Source of the DNA: Pirellulaceae bacterium
GTDB taxonomy: Bacteria > Planctomycetota > Planctomycetia > Pirellulales > Pirellulaceae
DNA: 10,590 nucleotides
NCBI GenBank assembly: GCA_020846515.1
Contig: JADLDX010000153.1
Span: 1-10,590, forward strand
Direction: 5' to 3'
Each line of letters begins with the position of its first letter. The stretch's first letter is position 1. The position numbers and the translations under genes are program-made. Below the pieces are notes generated by a model. It searched no databases. It worked only from the letters and a program-made list of their open reading frames with translations, and was not told the origin of the DNA. Positions 1 through 9,532 of this stretch are shown here, piece after piece.

Positions 1-110
1 GGCACTCTCGGTTCGCGATGGAACGACTCAACGGGCGTGGATGCTCGGACGGCTCGGAAACATGTCTCCGCAGGAGCGTCGACCTCCCGGAGGCCGACCT
101 TCCGGGCCGA
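1..110. other. Left flank with no supported gene
   Basis: This is the stretch past the deformylase stop codon. Short open frames run through it on both strands, but none has a recognisable product. A plus-strand frame from about 18 to 209 runs into the deformylase gene in antisense and is best read as a shadow. On the minus strand two frames stay open to the window edge without a clear start, so the beginning of another gene cannot be excluded. The only structure seen is the stem-loop at 86-106. Confidence 0.5.
86..106 (-). terminator. Stem-loop just after def, possible terminator
   Basis: An inverted repeat lies four bases past the deformylase stop codon. The arms are CCCGGAGG (86-93) and CCTTCCGGG (98-106), giving an 8-bp GC-rich stem with one bulged base and a 4-base loop. 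The position suits transcription termination or mRNA 3'-end protection for the permease-ligA-def strand. No run of T follows it on the minus strand, so it is not a textbook intrinsic terminator and termination remains inference. Confidence 0.4.
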
Positions 111-719
111 TTAGCAGTATCGGCGTTCCCAAGCCAAAAGTTCTTCTTTGACTTGATCGTCGGTAGGCAATTCGCCCATGCGTTGCCGCGATTGAAATTC
201 GGTTTCTAAGATGGCCAGCTCATTGTCATGATCGCGAATCTGGGCTGGCGATAATCGATCGATAAACAATACACCGTCCAGATGGTCGGTCTCATGCTGC
301 CTAATGCGGGCTTCGTATCCGCTCAAATCAGTATCGATTTCACGTCCTTGAATATCGAAGGCATGCAAGTGAATTGTCTTGGCACGGACAACATTGGAAT
401 TCACGCCGGGAATACTCAAGCAACCTTCTTCGGCCTCTTCATTGCTACGAGGTCGGGTAATCGTGGGATTCAAGTAGACGGCCGGTTGCCCCTTCTCAGG
501 ATTGCCGGTTGGGTCCCACACGAACATTCGTATTGGCAAATTGACCTGAGTGGCTGCCAGTCCCACTCCTCGATGTTGGTACATCAGCTCGATCATGCGA
601 GCCGCGATCCGCTTGAGCGTTGCATCCACGCGTTTGATCGGTTTGGCGATATGCCGCAGGCCAGGATGTGGATAGGTGATGACCTTTAACTGTCCTGGAG
701 TGAATTCGGAATCGGACAT
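111..719 (-). CDS. def: Peptide deformylase
   Basis: Metal-dependent hydrolase that removes the formyl group from the initiator methionine of nascent proteins at the ribosome. The 202-residue protein has all three family motifs: GVGLAATQ at residues 51-58, EGCLS at 98-102 with metal ligand Cys100, and HETDH at 142-146 with ligands His142 and His146 and catalytic Glu143. The length is a little above the usual 165-190 because of a C-terminal tail of about 40 residues rich in charged side chains. The start is an ATG that directly follows the ligA TAA with no spacer. A GAGG/GGGAG stretch in the last codons of ligA can serve as its ribosome binding site, so translation is probably coupled to ligA. 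The more familiar partner of def, methionyl-tRNA formyltransferase, is not seen in the 110 bases that follow. The family assignment is secure. Confidence 0.96.
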   Translation of the reverse strand: MSDSEFTPGQLKVITYPHPGLRHIAKPIKRVDATLKRIAARMIELMYQHRGVGLAATQVNLPIRMFVWDPTGNPEKGQPAVYLNPTITRPRSNEEAEEGCLSIPGVNSNVVRAKTIHLHAFDIQGREIDTDLSGYEARIRQHETDHLDGVLFIDRLSPAQIRDHDNELAILETEFQSRQRMGELPTDDQVKEELLAWERRYC

Positions 720-2849
<2,130 letters not shown>

Positions 2850-2915
2850 TCATCGTCGACCAAACGTCGAGTCCGTGCTGGCAAGCAGGCGGTAAATCGC
2901 CAACCCCAATTCCGA

Positions 2916-4709
2916 CTAAGCCAAGTCGCGATCTTCAAACAGGAGGAGTGCCAGCAGCATCGAGAGCATGATGAATAGAATGCTGTAAATCAACGTACCA
3001 CTGAGCAGGGACATCGGGATAGGGCTGCCCGAATCGATGGCAGCCTGCAACGAAAAGTGCTCGAGGATCGGTGTAATCGTTGCCACAAGTTGTGCCACGA
3101 ATTTTACGATCGGGAATCCCTCATTGGCACCGCTGACGATGGCGGTCGCCAGGTGACCTACCACATACATACCGAAGCAGACCGCGATATTTGCCAGCTG
3201 AGGCAAGCGCGTTGCCAGGGCAACACTGAATGTGCTCAGCAACGTGGCTTGCATGAGTCCCAAGACCAAACCGGGCACCGTCGCGGACATTTCGCGATGG
3301 CAGTCTTGCCAAATGGGAGCCTCAAGCGAGTTTTCCTTGGCTTCGTAAATTGGTTTGTAAGCCACAGCGGCTAACTCAACGACCCCCAACATCACAAACA
3401 ATCGGGCCACAACCCAGAAAATCCCGAGGAATTTGCCCAAGACGAACGAACGACGTTGGATTGGTTTGCTCAACACCGTCAGCGCTGTTCGGCCTTCGAT
3501 TTCTTCGCTGATCGAACTGCTAGCCGACCAAATTCCCTGAAATGCCGCCAAGAGCATGATGACGACGATTCCACATTCCTTCAGCAGTTTGATGTCCTCG
3601 CCCAACGTGTAGAACGACAAGAACTCAAACAGCATGATCAACGCAAAACCCAAAACAAACAGCACCAAAAACAGCGGCTGGGCCAGTTCATTTTTGATGG
3701 TTGCCAAAGCCACGGCCGATGCGCGCGGCGCTACGGCTTGTTGCAACAAAATAAGCAACCCGGTTAGGAAAACGATGGCCGCTGTGATGAGCGACGTGGC
3801 TGCTTCAGGCACAGCGGGGGTGGTCGTGGCGATGACGGTCAGCTGAGCATCGTCAACTTCGCGATTCAGGACGTGCAGCTTTCGATCGCCGGTTAACGGG
3901 ATAGGTGGCACTCGACCATCTTTGCGCAACCACAAAATTTCTTCGCCAGCGTTCAAACGCCGCGGAGCTTCCAGGAATTGAGTACTTTTCTCCGCATCTC
4001 CCAAGGTGATATTGCGATCCGAACGAATCACCAACGATGTCAGTAATTGCGCATCGATATCCAACGGTACTTCGACGAATGGGGCTTCATCCAAATTGAC
4101 GGTACTGGGTGTGCCAGGAATCGTCGTTACGTAGGGACGCGTACCGGTCTCGAACAGACGAGGCACGCTGGTCAGCGCGGCCATGGGCTGCGGGAACAAG
4201 AACCCTGACAGCAAGCCGATCACCATAACGATCAAGGCCACGATTCCCAAGACCATTGAGGCGCCTTCGGTTAGCGTGGACACCAGCGTATCAGCCGATT
4301 TGCGACCCGCACAAAAGACAAAAGCCCAGCCAACGATTGCGCTGAGCATCACGACGGCCAGATAGATCAAGCCACGTTCCAGGTTCGACTCCCGACCATC
4401 GAACGCGCGAGGATTCATGACCCACACGGTGAAACCGGCAACCAGTGCCGTCAGCACCGCAGCCACCAAATGGCCGGCAGGTGATCGGGACAAACTCTCC
4501 CAAGGCTGAATTCGAGACAGCACTTTTGCGATTACGAGAAAAATGGCTAGCAGGATCAAGCCGGCCAGAACGCCGCAGCCCACCAAAAAAAACGGGCTGG
4601 CCCACTTCACCAAGTAGAACTCGGCGCTGGACTGTGCCAAGATGCCGGGAAACATGTTAGTCGAAAGCATGGTTCCAGGAAACGCAGAATGATTCAGTAG
4701 CAAATCCAT
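2916..4709 (-). CDS. ABC-2-type transport permease, large membrane protein
   Basis: A 597-residue integral membrane protein. Four hydrophobic segments at about 39-61, 79-98, 113-133 and 152-172 are followed by a mostly hydrophilic stretch of about 130 residues (174-302), likely on the outer face of the membrane. Further membrane segments begin at about 304, 346 and 380, with more to the C-terminus, which ends in LLLFEDRDLA. The segment EEIEGRTALTVLSKP at 402-416, just after a membrane helix and before RRSFVLGKF, resembles the cytoplasmic coupling region of ABC-2 permeases, which contacts the ATPase. The substrate cannot be told. No ATP-binding subunit is adjacent: upstream lies divergent pyc, downstream ligA. 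The start is the ATG at 4709. The frame extends to a TTG at 4811, which I reject, and ATGs at 4670 and 4655 are also possible. None has a convincing Shine-Dalgarno. The gene is certain; the family is likely; the exact start is open. Confidence 0.8.
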   Translation of the reverse strand: MDLLLNHSAFPGTMLSTNMFPGILAQSSAEFYLVKWASPFFLVGCGVLAGLILLAIFLVIAKVLSRIQPWESLSRSPAGHLVAAVLTALVAGFTVWVMNPRAFDGRESNLERGLIYLAVVMLSAIVGWAFVFCAGRKSADTLVSTLTEGASMVLGIVALIVMVIGLLSGFLFPQPMAALTSVPRLFETGTRPYVTTIPGTPSTVNLDEAPFVEVPLDIDAQLLTSLVIRSDRNITLGDAEKSTQFLEAPRRLNAGEEILWLRKDGRVPPIPLTGDRKLHVLNREVDDAQLTVIATTTPAVPEAATSLITAAIVFLTGLLILLQQAVAPRASAVALATIKNELAQPLFLVLFVLGFALIMLFEFLSFYTLGEDIKLLKECGIVVIMLLAAFQGIWSASSSISEEIEGRTALTVLSKPIQRRSFVLGKFLGIFWVVARLFVMLGVVELAAVAYKPIYEAKENSLEAPIWQDCHREMSATVPGLVLGLMQATLLSTFSVALATRLPQLANIAVCFGMYVVGHLATAIVSGANEGFPIVKFVAQLVATITPILEHFSLQAAIDSGSPIPMSLLSGTLIYSILFIMLSMLLALLLFEDRDLA

Positions 4710-4942
4710 AGCGATTGAAGCAGCTCGGCAAGAGAAGACGGAAGATGTGAACTGGACTATTTTGCTCGAAACCGCGGGCGGCGTCGACTGCCCCCGAACG
4801 AGGTTACGCAAAAACCATCGGGCTATGGACGTTATACGCCTTACAGGCCGGCCGAGTTCACCCAGTACTGTTTACTTCCTTGCCAACCAGCGTTCAAATA
4901 ACCGTCACTCCCACAGACTCCCACCCCAAAACAGCGGATTTC
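4710..4942. other. Divergent intergenic region, permease/pyc
   Basis: These 233 bases separate two genes transcribed away from each other and should hold promoters for both. On the minus strand a TATAAC (4836-4831) matches five of six -10 positions but lacks a good -35. On the plus strand only poor matches were found. An 8-base palindrome GGCCGGCC sits at 4846-4853. Open frames that begin here at TTG codons (4811 minus, 4880 plus) are read as upstream extensions of the flanking genes, not as coding. Confidence 0.45.
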
Positions 4943-7900
4943 ATGAAACCGATACGTAAACTTCTCGCGGCCAATCGAAGTGAAATAGCCACCCGGGTCT
5001 TTCGTAGCGCCCATGAACTGGGCATTCGCACGGTAGCCATCTACTCGCACGAAGACCGATTCGCCCTGCACCGTTTCAAGGCCGATGAAGCCTACCAGAT
5101 AGGGAAACCCGGCGAACCCATTCGGTCCTACCTGGATATTGAATCCATTGTCGATATCTGCCAACGCTACAAGATCGATGCGGTCCACCCCGGCTACGGC
5201 TTTCTCTCAGAAAACCCTACCTTTGCCGCCGCGTTGGAAGCGGCCGGTATTGTTTTCGTTGGGCCATCGGTCAAAGCGCTCCAAGATCTGGGCGACAAAG
5301 TAGCGGCGCGCGAGATTGCGGTAAAGGCTGGCGTGCCAGTTCTGCCAGGCAGCCCACACGCGGTTACATCGCTGGATGAAGCGAAACAACGCGCGGCCGC
5401 GATGGGCTACCCCGTCATGCTTAAGGCCGCCAAAGGCGGCGGCGGCCGCGGTATGCGGGTGGTTGAAAACGAATCCGGTCTGGCCTCAGCACTCGAGACA
5501 GCTCAGCGCGAATCGCTCAACGCCTTCGGTTCGGACGAAGTCTTTGTCGAAAAACTAGTGCGTCAGGCGCGACATATCGAAGTACAAATTCTGGGTGATG
5601 ACCACGGACAGTTGATTCATCTCTTTGAACGTGACTGCTCGGTACAACGTCGCCACCAAAAAGTCGTCGAACTGGCACCTGCGCCCAATTTGAAACCTGA
5701 GGTCGCCCACAAGCTACATGAAGCTGCCCTGGCCATCGGACGCTACGTCGGCTATCGGGCCGCTGGCACGGTCGAGTTCCTGCTGGATGCTGAGAGCGGC
5801 GAGTTCTACTTCATCGAAGTCAATCCTCGTATTCAGGTTGAGCACACTGTCACCGAAGAAGTCACCGGCATCGATTTAGTTCGAGCTCAAATTTTGGTGG
5901 CCATGGGGCACCGACTCGGTGACGAGCAGGTTGGCTTGCCCAACCAGGTGGATGTAAAGACCACCGGCTTTGCCATGCAATGTCGCGTGACTACCGAAGA
6001 TCCCGTCAATCAGTTTCGACCAGACTATGGACGCATCACGCACTATCGAAGCGCAGGCGGAATGGGCATTCGATTAGATGCCGGCAGCGCCTTCAGTGGC
6101 GCAGTCGTAAACCCATTCTACGACTCCATGCTGGTGAAAGTTACGGCGCGTGGTCGCAATCTGGGCGAAGCAGCCAAACGCATGGAACGCGCTCTGCAGG
6201 AGTTTCGCATTCGCGGCGTCAAAACGAACATCCCGTTTTTGATACGCCTGGCGACCAACGATACATTGCTCGCTGGCAAGGCCACCACGCGGATGATCGA
6301 CAATACGCCGCAACTGTTTGAACTGCCAAAGCGACGTGACCGTGCCACGCGCGTCCTTAGTTTCCTGGCGGATACGCTCGTCAACGGCAATCCACATGTT
6401 CAAGGTGGTGCACCGCCCAAACGTCGTGAACCCGCACCACTACCGGTGGTCAAACCCGGCATGCCCATGCCCGAAGGCACACGCGATCGCCTGAAGAAAC
6501 TTGGACCCGAGAGGTTTTCCAAGTGGGTGCTGGAGCAAAAGTCTTTGCTGCTGACCGATACGACCATGCGCGATGCGCACCAATCGCTCTTGGCCACTCG
6601 ACTGCGGACATACGATATGTTGCAGGTCGCAGATGCATACGCACGATTGGCGCCGCAGTTTTTCTCGCTCGAGATGTGGGGGGGTGCGACCTTTGACACC
6701 TCCATGCGTTTCTTGCGCGAAAGCCCTTGGCAACGACTGACTCAACTGCGCGAACGCATCCCGAATATCATCTTCCAGATGTTGTTGCGAGCCAGCAATG
6801 CAGTTGGATACACGAATTATCCCGACAACGTCGTGCGTTTGTTTGTACGCGAAGCGGCCGATGCGGGCGTCGATTTGTTTCGCGTGTTTGATGCCCTGAA
6901 CTGGGTTGAGAATATGCGGGTGGCGATGGAGGCCGTTGTTGAAAACGGCGCGATTTGCGAAGCCGCGATTTGTTACACCGGCGACATCCTGAATCCGAAA
7001 CGACAAAAGTACACCCTCAAGTACTATGTCGATTTGGCAAAGGAGCTAGAACACATGGGCGCCCATATGCTGGCCATTAAGGACATGGCTGGCCTATGCA
7101 AGCCCGAAGCGGCGCGCGTGCTGGTGAAAACCTTGAAGTCGGAAATTGGCATCCCGATTCACTTTCATACGCATGATACTGCCGGTATCCAAGCCGCTTC
7201 GATTCTCGCGGCCGCCGGTGAGGATTTGGATATTGCTGATGCGGCATTGGCATCGCTTTCAGGCGGTACGTCCCAAGTAAATCTCAACACGCTCGTGGAA
7301 GCCCTGCGATTCGGACCACGCGAAAGTTCGCTTTCGTCCGATGTACTGGTCGAGTTATCAGCCTATTGGCAAGCCGTGCGCGAATTCTATTCGCCTTTTG
7401 AAAGTGAACCGCTGGCCGCTGGCGGAGACCTCTACGAACATGAGATGCCCGGTGGACAATACACCAACCTGTACCAACAAGCCCGCGCGCTCGGACTGGC
7501 CGATCGATGGCAAGAAGTCTGTCACACCTACGCGGCCGTAAACGCCGTGCTGGGCGACATTGTCAAAGTAACCCCGACATCCAAAGCTGTCGGTGATTTG
7601 GCTTTGATGCTGGTCTCCAACAACCTGCAGGCCGACGACATCGTCAAGTCCAAGCGCGAATTGTCCTTTCCCGCCTCCGTCATCGATTTACTCAGCGGCA
7701 TGATGGGACAACCACCCGGAGGCTTCCCGCCCGAGGTGCAAAAGGCCATCTTGCGTGACACACCTGTAATGGCAGGTCGACCAGGCGAGTCGCTGCCGCC
7801 GGCTGACCTCGAGGCCACACGCAAAAAGCTGGCCGAAACTCTGGGTACCGATGTCACCGATCGCCAGTGCATTACCCACATCCTCTATCCCAAAGTCTAT

Positions 7901-8386
7901 GAAGAGTTCTTGGCGCATCACAAGAAGTATGGAGATGTCAGCGTTTTACCAACACCCTGCTTTTTCTTCGGCCCGGATGTGTCCGACGAAATCGCTATCG
8001 ATATCGAAACTGGCAAGCGTCTGATCGTGCGGTTCTTGACCATCGGCCAACCCAAACCTGATGGAACGCGAACGGTCTTTTTTGAATTGAATGGTCAGTC
8101 ACGCGAGATCGAAGTTGTCGACAATTCGCTGGAAGCCAGCGCGGCACGCAACGTTCGGGCCGATCCTAATGACCCAACGCACGTCTCGGCCAGTATGCCA
8201 GGCATGGTGATTGCGGTCGCCATCGCTCAAGGCGACCCGGTCAGCAAAGGCGACAAGCTCCTGGCCCTGGAAGCCATGAAAATGGAAACAGTCATTTATG
8301 CCGATCGGGACGGTAAAGTTGAACAGTTGCTAGTCAAGAGCGGGGTTCAAGTCGAAGCCGGTGACCTGCTGGCAGTCATTAAGTGA
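4943..8386 (+). CDS. pyc: Pyruvate carboxylase, single-chain biotin enzyme
   Basis: Makes oxaloacetate from pyruvate, bicarbonate and ATP to refill the TCA cycle. The 1147 residues are typical for the one-chain form. The biotin carboxylase domain (about 1-450) has the Gly-rich ATP-grasp loop near 161-172, the ERDCSVQRR motif from Glu229 with Cys232, and the EVNPRIQVEH motif from Glu292. The carboxyltransferase barrel has TMRDAHQS with metal ligand Asp544, the carboxylated lysine Lys713 in AIKDMAG, and the metal-binding histidines in HFHTHD at 740-745. The conserved Thr776 follows. A linker/allosteric part follows, then the biotin carrier domain (about 1078-1147) with biotinylated Lys1113 in EAMKMET, 34 residues from the end. 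I chose the ATG at 4943, as the next residues (KPIRKLLAANRSEIA) are the usual N-terminus. A TTG at 4880 would add 21 unlikely residues. The 3' end overlaps the convergent mfnB-like gene by 8 bases. Confidence 0.96.
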   Translation: MKPIRKLLAANRSEIATRVFRSAHELGIRTVAIYSHEDRFALHRFKADEAYQIGKPGEPIRSYLDIESIVDICQRYKIDAVHPGYGFLSENPTFAAALEAAGIVFVGPSVKALQDLGDKVAAREIAVKAGVPVLPGSPHAVTSLDEAKQRAAAMGYPVMLKAAKGGGGRGMRVVENESGLASALETAQRESLNAFGSDEVFVEKLVRQARHIEVQILGDDHGQLIHLFERDCSVQRRHQKVVELAPAPNLKPEVAHKLHEAALAIGRYVGYRAAGTVEFLLDAESGEFYFIEVNPRIQVEHTVTEEVTGIDLVRAQILVAMGHRLGDEQVGLPNQVDVKTTGFAMQCRVTTEDPVNQFRPDYGRITHYRSAGGMGIRLDAGSAFSGAVVNPFYDSMLVKVTARGRNLGEAAKRMERALQEFRIRGVKTNIPFLIRLATNDTLLAGKATTRMIDNTPQLFELPKRRDRATRVLSFLADTLVNGNPHVQGGAPPKRREPAPLPVVKPGMPMPEGTRDRLKKLGPERFSKWVLEQKSLLLTDTTMRDAHQSLLATRLRTYDMLQVADAYARLAPQFFSLEMWGGATFDTSMRFLRESPWQRLTQLRERIPNIIFQMLLRASNAVGYTNYPDNVVRLFVREAADAGVDLFRVFDALNWVENMRVAMEAVVENGAICEAAICYTGDILNPKRQKYTLKYYVDLAKELEHMGAHMLAIKDMAGLCKPEAARVLVKTLKSEIGIPIHFHTHDTAGIQAASILAAAGEDLDIADAALASLSGGTSQVNLNTLVEALRFGPRESSLSSDVLVELSAYWQAVREFYSPFESEPLAAGGDLYEHEMPGGQYTNLYQQARALGLADRWQEVCHTYAAVNAVLGDIVKVTPTSKAVGDLALMLVSNNLQADDIVKSKRELSFPASVIDLLSGMMGQPPGGFPPEVQKAILRDTPVMAGRPGESLPPADLEATRKKLAETLGTDVTDRQCITHILYPKVYEEFLAHHKKYGDVSVLPTPCFFFGPDVSDEIAIDIETGKRLIVRFLTIGQPKPDGTRTVFFELNGQSREIEVVDNSLEASAARNVRADPNDPTHVSASMPGMVIAVAIAQGDPVSKGDKLLALEAMKMETVIYADRDGKVEQLLVKSGVQVEAGDLLAVIK

Positions 8387-9413
8387 TAGACGCCCCAGTC
8401 GAATGCGATCCACGAAACGACATCGACCACTTTAACCAGCGTTCGATGCGTTCGGGACTGAGCGAACTGGTTCGATCCTCACTTGTACTGCACACGGCTC
8501 CGCGGACACCAACGATGATTGGGCCCAGCTGATCCAGCTTGGGCCAATCGCTTTCACGCAAACTGCCTGCCACCACCAACTGGGCCCCGAAACTGGCGGC
8601 TTGCTCGCGCAGTTCGATTAACTCCCTTGGGCTCATATAGTGAAAGAGCCCCTGTCCCTGCTTGCGGCAGGTGTCCACCAACACGTAGGGACAGCGGTAC
8701 TGACGAGCCAGTTCCATGACGTCGCCAGGTGGCGGAGCTGAAACATTTTGCCAGTCGGCATAAATCGCCAAAACAATTTTTGCCGCGGGCGCTACCTGGT
8801 GATCAGCCAACTCCGCGAGCGGCTCTGATCCTTCAGTTCCGGCTGCACTCTCAGCCTTGTTCGCACTACTGTGCGATGTATCACTATGCGATGTGTCACT
8901 ATGCGATGTGTCACTGTGCGATGTGTCACTGTGCGATGTGTCACTGTGCGATGTGTCACTGTGCGATGCGCCTCGCATGGCCACTTTTTCGGTGAGAGCA
9001 CCTGAACCAGCCATGGCCGCCTGCGTGGACCGGGCATGCATAATGTCGATTCGAGCCATTAGCTGGCTCAAAACGGACTGAAGTTTCAGGGAATCTGCCT
9101 GCTGGGCGAGGCCGATTTTTGCGATAGGAAACAGGGATAGTAGTAGAGAGGCCTCCTCGGCGAGTGTCTGGCCATCTTCCAGTTCTCCCAGGGCCACACT
9201 GAAATGCGGCTGATTGGGCAGCGCGGTCAGCGTGTCAAAAAATTTCTGGCTCGTTTCATTGGAAGGTCGGCCGAGAGAACCGAGCTGGGGATTTTTCAAG
9301 TCGATCCAGGGCACGCCAGCCTTGTGTGCCATGATCGCTTCCGCACTGTTCTGCACGCTTACCAGCAACTGTCGGGTGGTAAGTGGGGCGCGATAGGTAG
9401 AGACTAAGGGCAT
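8379..9413 (-). CDS. mfnB: MfnB-like (5-formylfuran-3-yl)methyl phosphate synthase with repeat insertion
   Basis: In methanogens this family (formerly DUF556/UPF0264) condenses two glyceraldehyde-3-phosphate molecules to the furan precursor of methanofuran. Methylotrophs and planctomycetes use related cofactors in tetrahydromethanopterin-linked C1 metabolism. The 344 residues include LLVSVQNSAEA at 16-26, the active-site DLKNP with Asp38 and Lys40 (my alignment to Asp25/Lys27 of the Methanocaldococcus enzyme), LVDTCRKQGQGLF with Lys251 at the second conserved lysine, and the phosphate-binding GVRGAVC at 302-308. Archaeal forms are about 235 residues. The excess is a 13-residue N-terminal extension, an insertion at about 129-210, and a C-terminal tail. 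The insertion is Ala/Ser/Glu/His-rich and includes a pentapeptide repeat; it falls between a helix and the strand KIVLAIYADW. The ATG at 9413 lacks a Shine-Dalgarno. No other C1 gene is in the window. Family assignment is strong; exact reaction is inferred. Confidence 0.85.
   Translation of the reverse strand: MPLVSTYRAPLTTRQLLVSVQNSAEAIMAHKAGVPWIDLKNPQLGSLGRPSNETSQKFFDTLTALPNQPHFSVALGELEDGQTLAEEASLLLSLFPIAKIGLAQQADSLKLQSVLSQLMARIDIMHARSTQAAMAGSGALTEKVAMRGASHSDTSHSDTSHSDTSHSDTSHSDTSHSDTSHSSANKAESAAGTEGSEPLAELADHQVAPAAKIVLAIYADWQNVSAPPPGDVMELARQYRCPYVLVDTCRKQGQGLFHYMSPRELIELREQAASFGAQLVVAGSLRESDWPKLDQLGPIIVGVRGAVCSTSEDRTSSLSPERIERWLKWSMSFRGSHSTGASIT
8871..8968 (-). repeat. 15-bp tandem repeat coding for a His-Ser-Asp-Thr-Ser run
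   Basis: Six full 15-base units (8871-8885, 8886-8900, 8901-8915, 8916-8930, 8931-8945, 8946-8960) and an 8-base partial unit (8961-8968) stand head to tail. The plus-strand unit is GTGCGATGTGTCACT. In the mfnB frame it reads Ser-Asp-Thr-Ser-His, residues 152-181. Three units are identical. Two start with A in place of G, and the one at 8871 has A for G at unit position 10. Each of these changes hits a third codon position of mfnB (CAC/CAT, GAC/GAT). The unit length is a multiple of three, so gain or loss of copies keeps the reading frame. Confidence 0.97.
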
Positions 9414-9463
9414 AGATCGCGACTTTTTTTCTTGGGTTGGGTCTCAGGGCAGCGCACAGCAAC
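9414..9463. other. Divergent spacer between mfnB-like gene and rnd promoter
   Basis: Nothing firm is seen here. A run of seven T (9424-9430) lies 11 bases from the mfnB ATG and is an A-run in the mfnB leader. No Shine-Dalgarno or clear promoter for mfnB was recognised. Confidence 0.4.
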
Positions 9464-9492
9464 TTGGCAGGGGCACGAAAGCCGAGTTTAAT
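9464..9492 (+). promoter_or_regulatory. Sigma70-type promoter for rnd
   Basis: TTGGCA (9464-9469) and TTTAAT (9487-9492) are separated by exactly 17 bases. Each hexamer matches five of six consensus positions. Transcription would start near 9499 and leave a leader of about 33 bases before the TTG start at 9533. It is the best promoter match I found in the window. Confidence 0.55.
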
Positions 9493-9532
9493 GAAAGCTT
9501 AGACACGAAGCGATCCACTTGATTACAGCATC

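Noticed and set aside
282..689. 135-codon plus-strand frame
   Set aside because: It lies wholly antisense to the peptide deformylase motifs and shows no family resemblance.
4710..4811. Longer permease from a TTG at 4811
   Set aside because: The extra 34 residues look like translated intergenic DNA, and ATG codons are available downstream before the first membrane segment.
4880..4942. Longer pyruvate carboxylase from a TTG at 4880
   Set aside because: The family N-terminus begins at the ATG at 4943; the 21 added residues have no family resemblance.
6440..7006. 188-codon minus-strand frame inside pyc
   Set aside because: It is antisense to the conserved carboxyltransferase domain and has no recognisable product; it is a shadow of a high-constraint coding strand.
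8871..8968. CRISPR-like array
   Set aside because: The units are 15 bases and directly abut with no spacers, and the array lies in frame inside a gene.
8871..8968. Phase-variation switch in mfnB
   Set aside because: The unit length is a multiple of three, so copy-number change cannot shift the frame; only length variation is possible.
8729..8995. Plus-strand frame with a Cys-Ala-Met-Cys-His repeat, antisense to mfnB
   Set aside because: It is open only because a 15-bp repeat keeps every frame open. It covers the conserved barrel-coding strand of mfnB, and the unit variants are non-synonymous in this frame.
9491..9502. Three-codon leader frame ATG-AAA-GCT-TAG upstream of rnd
   Set aside because: Its ATG overlaps the proposed -10 element, so it would not be in the transcript from that promoter.
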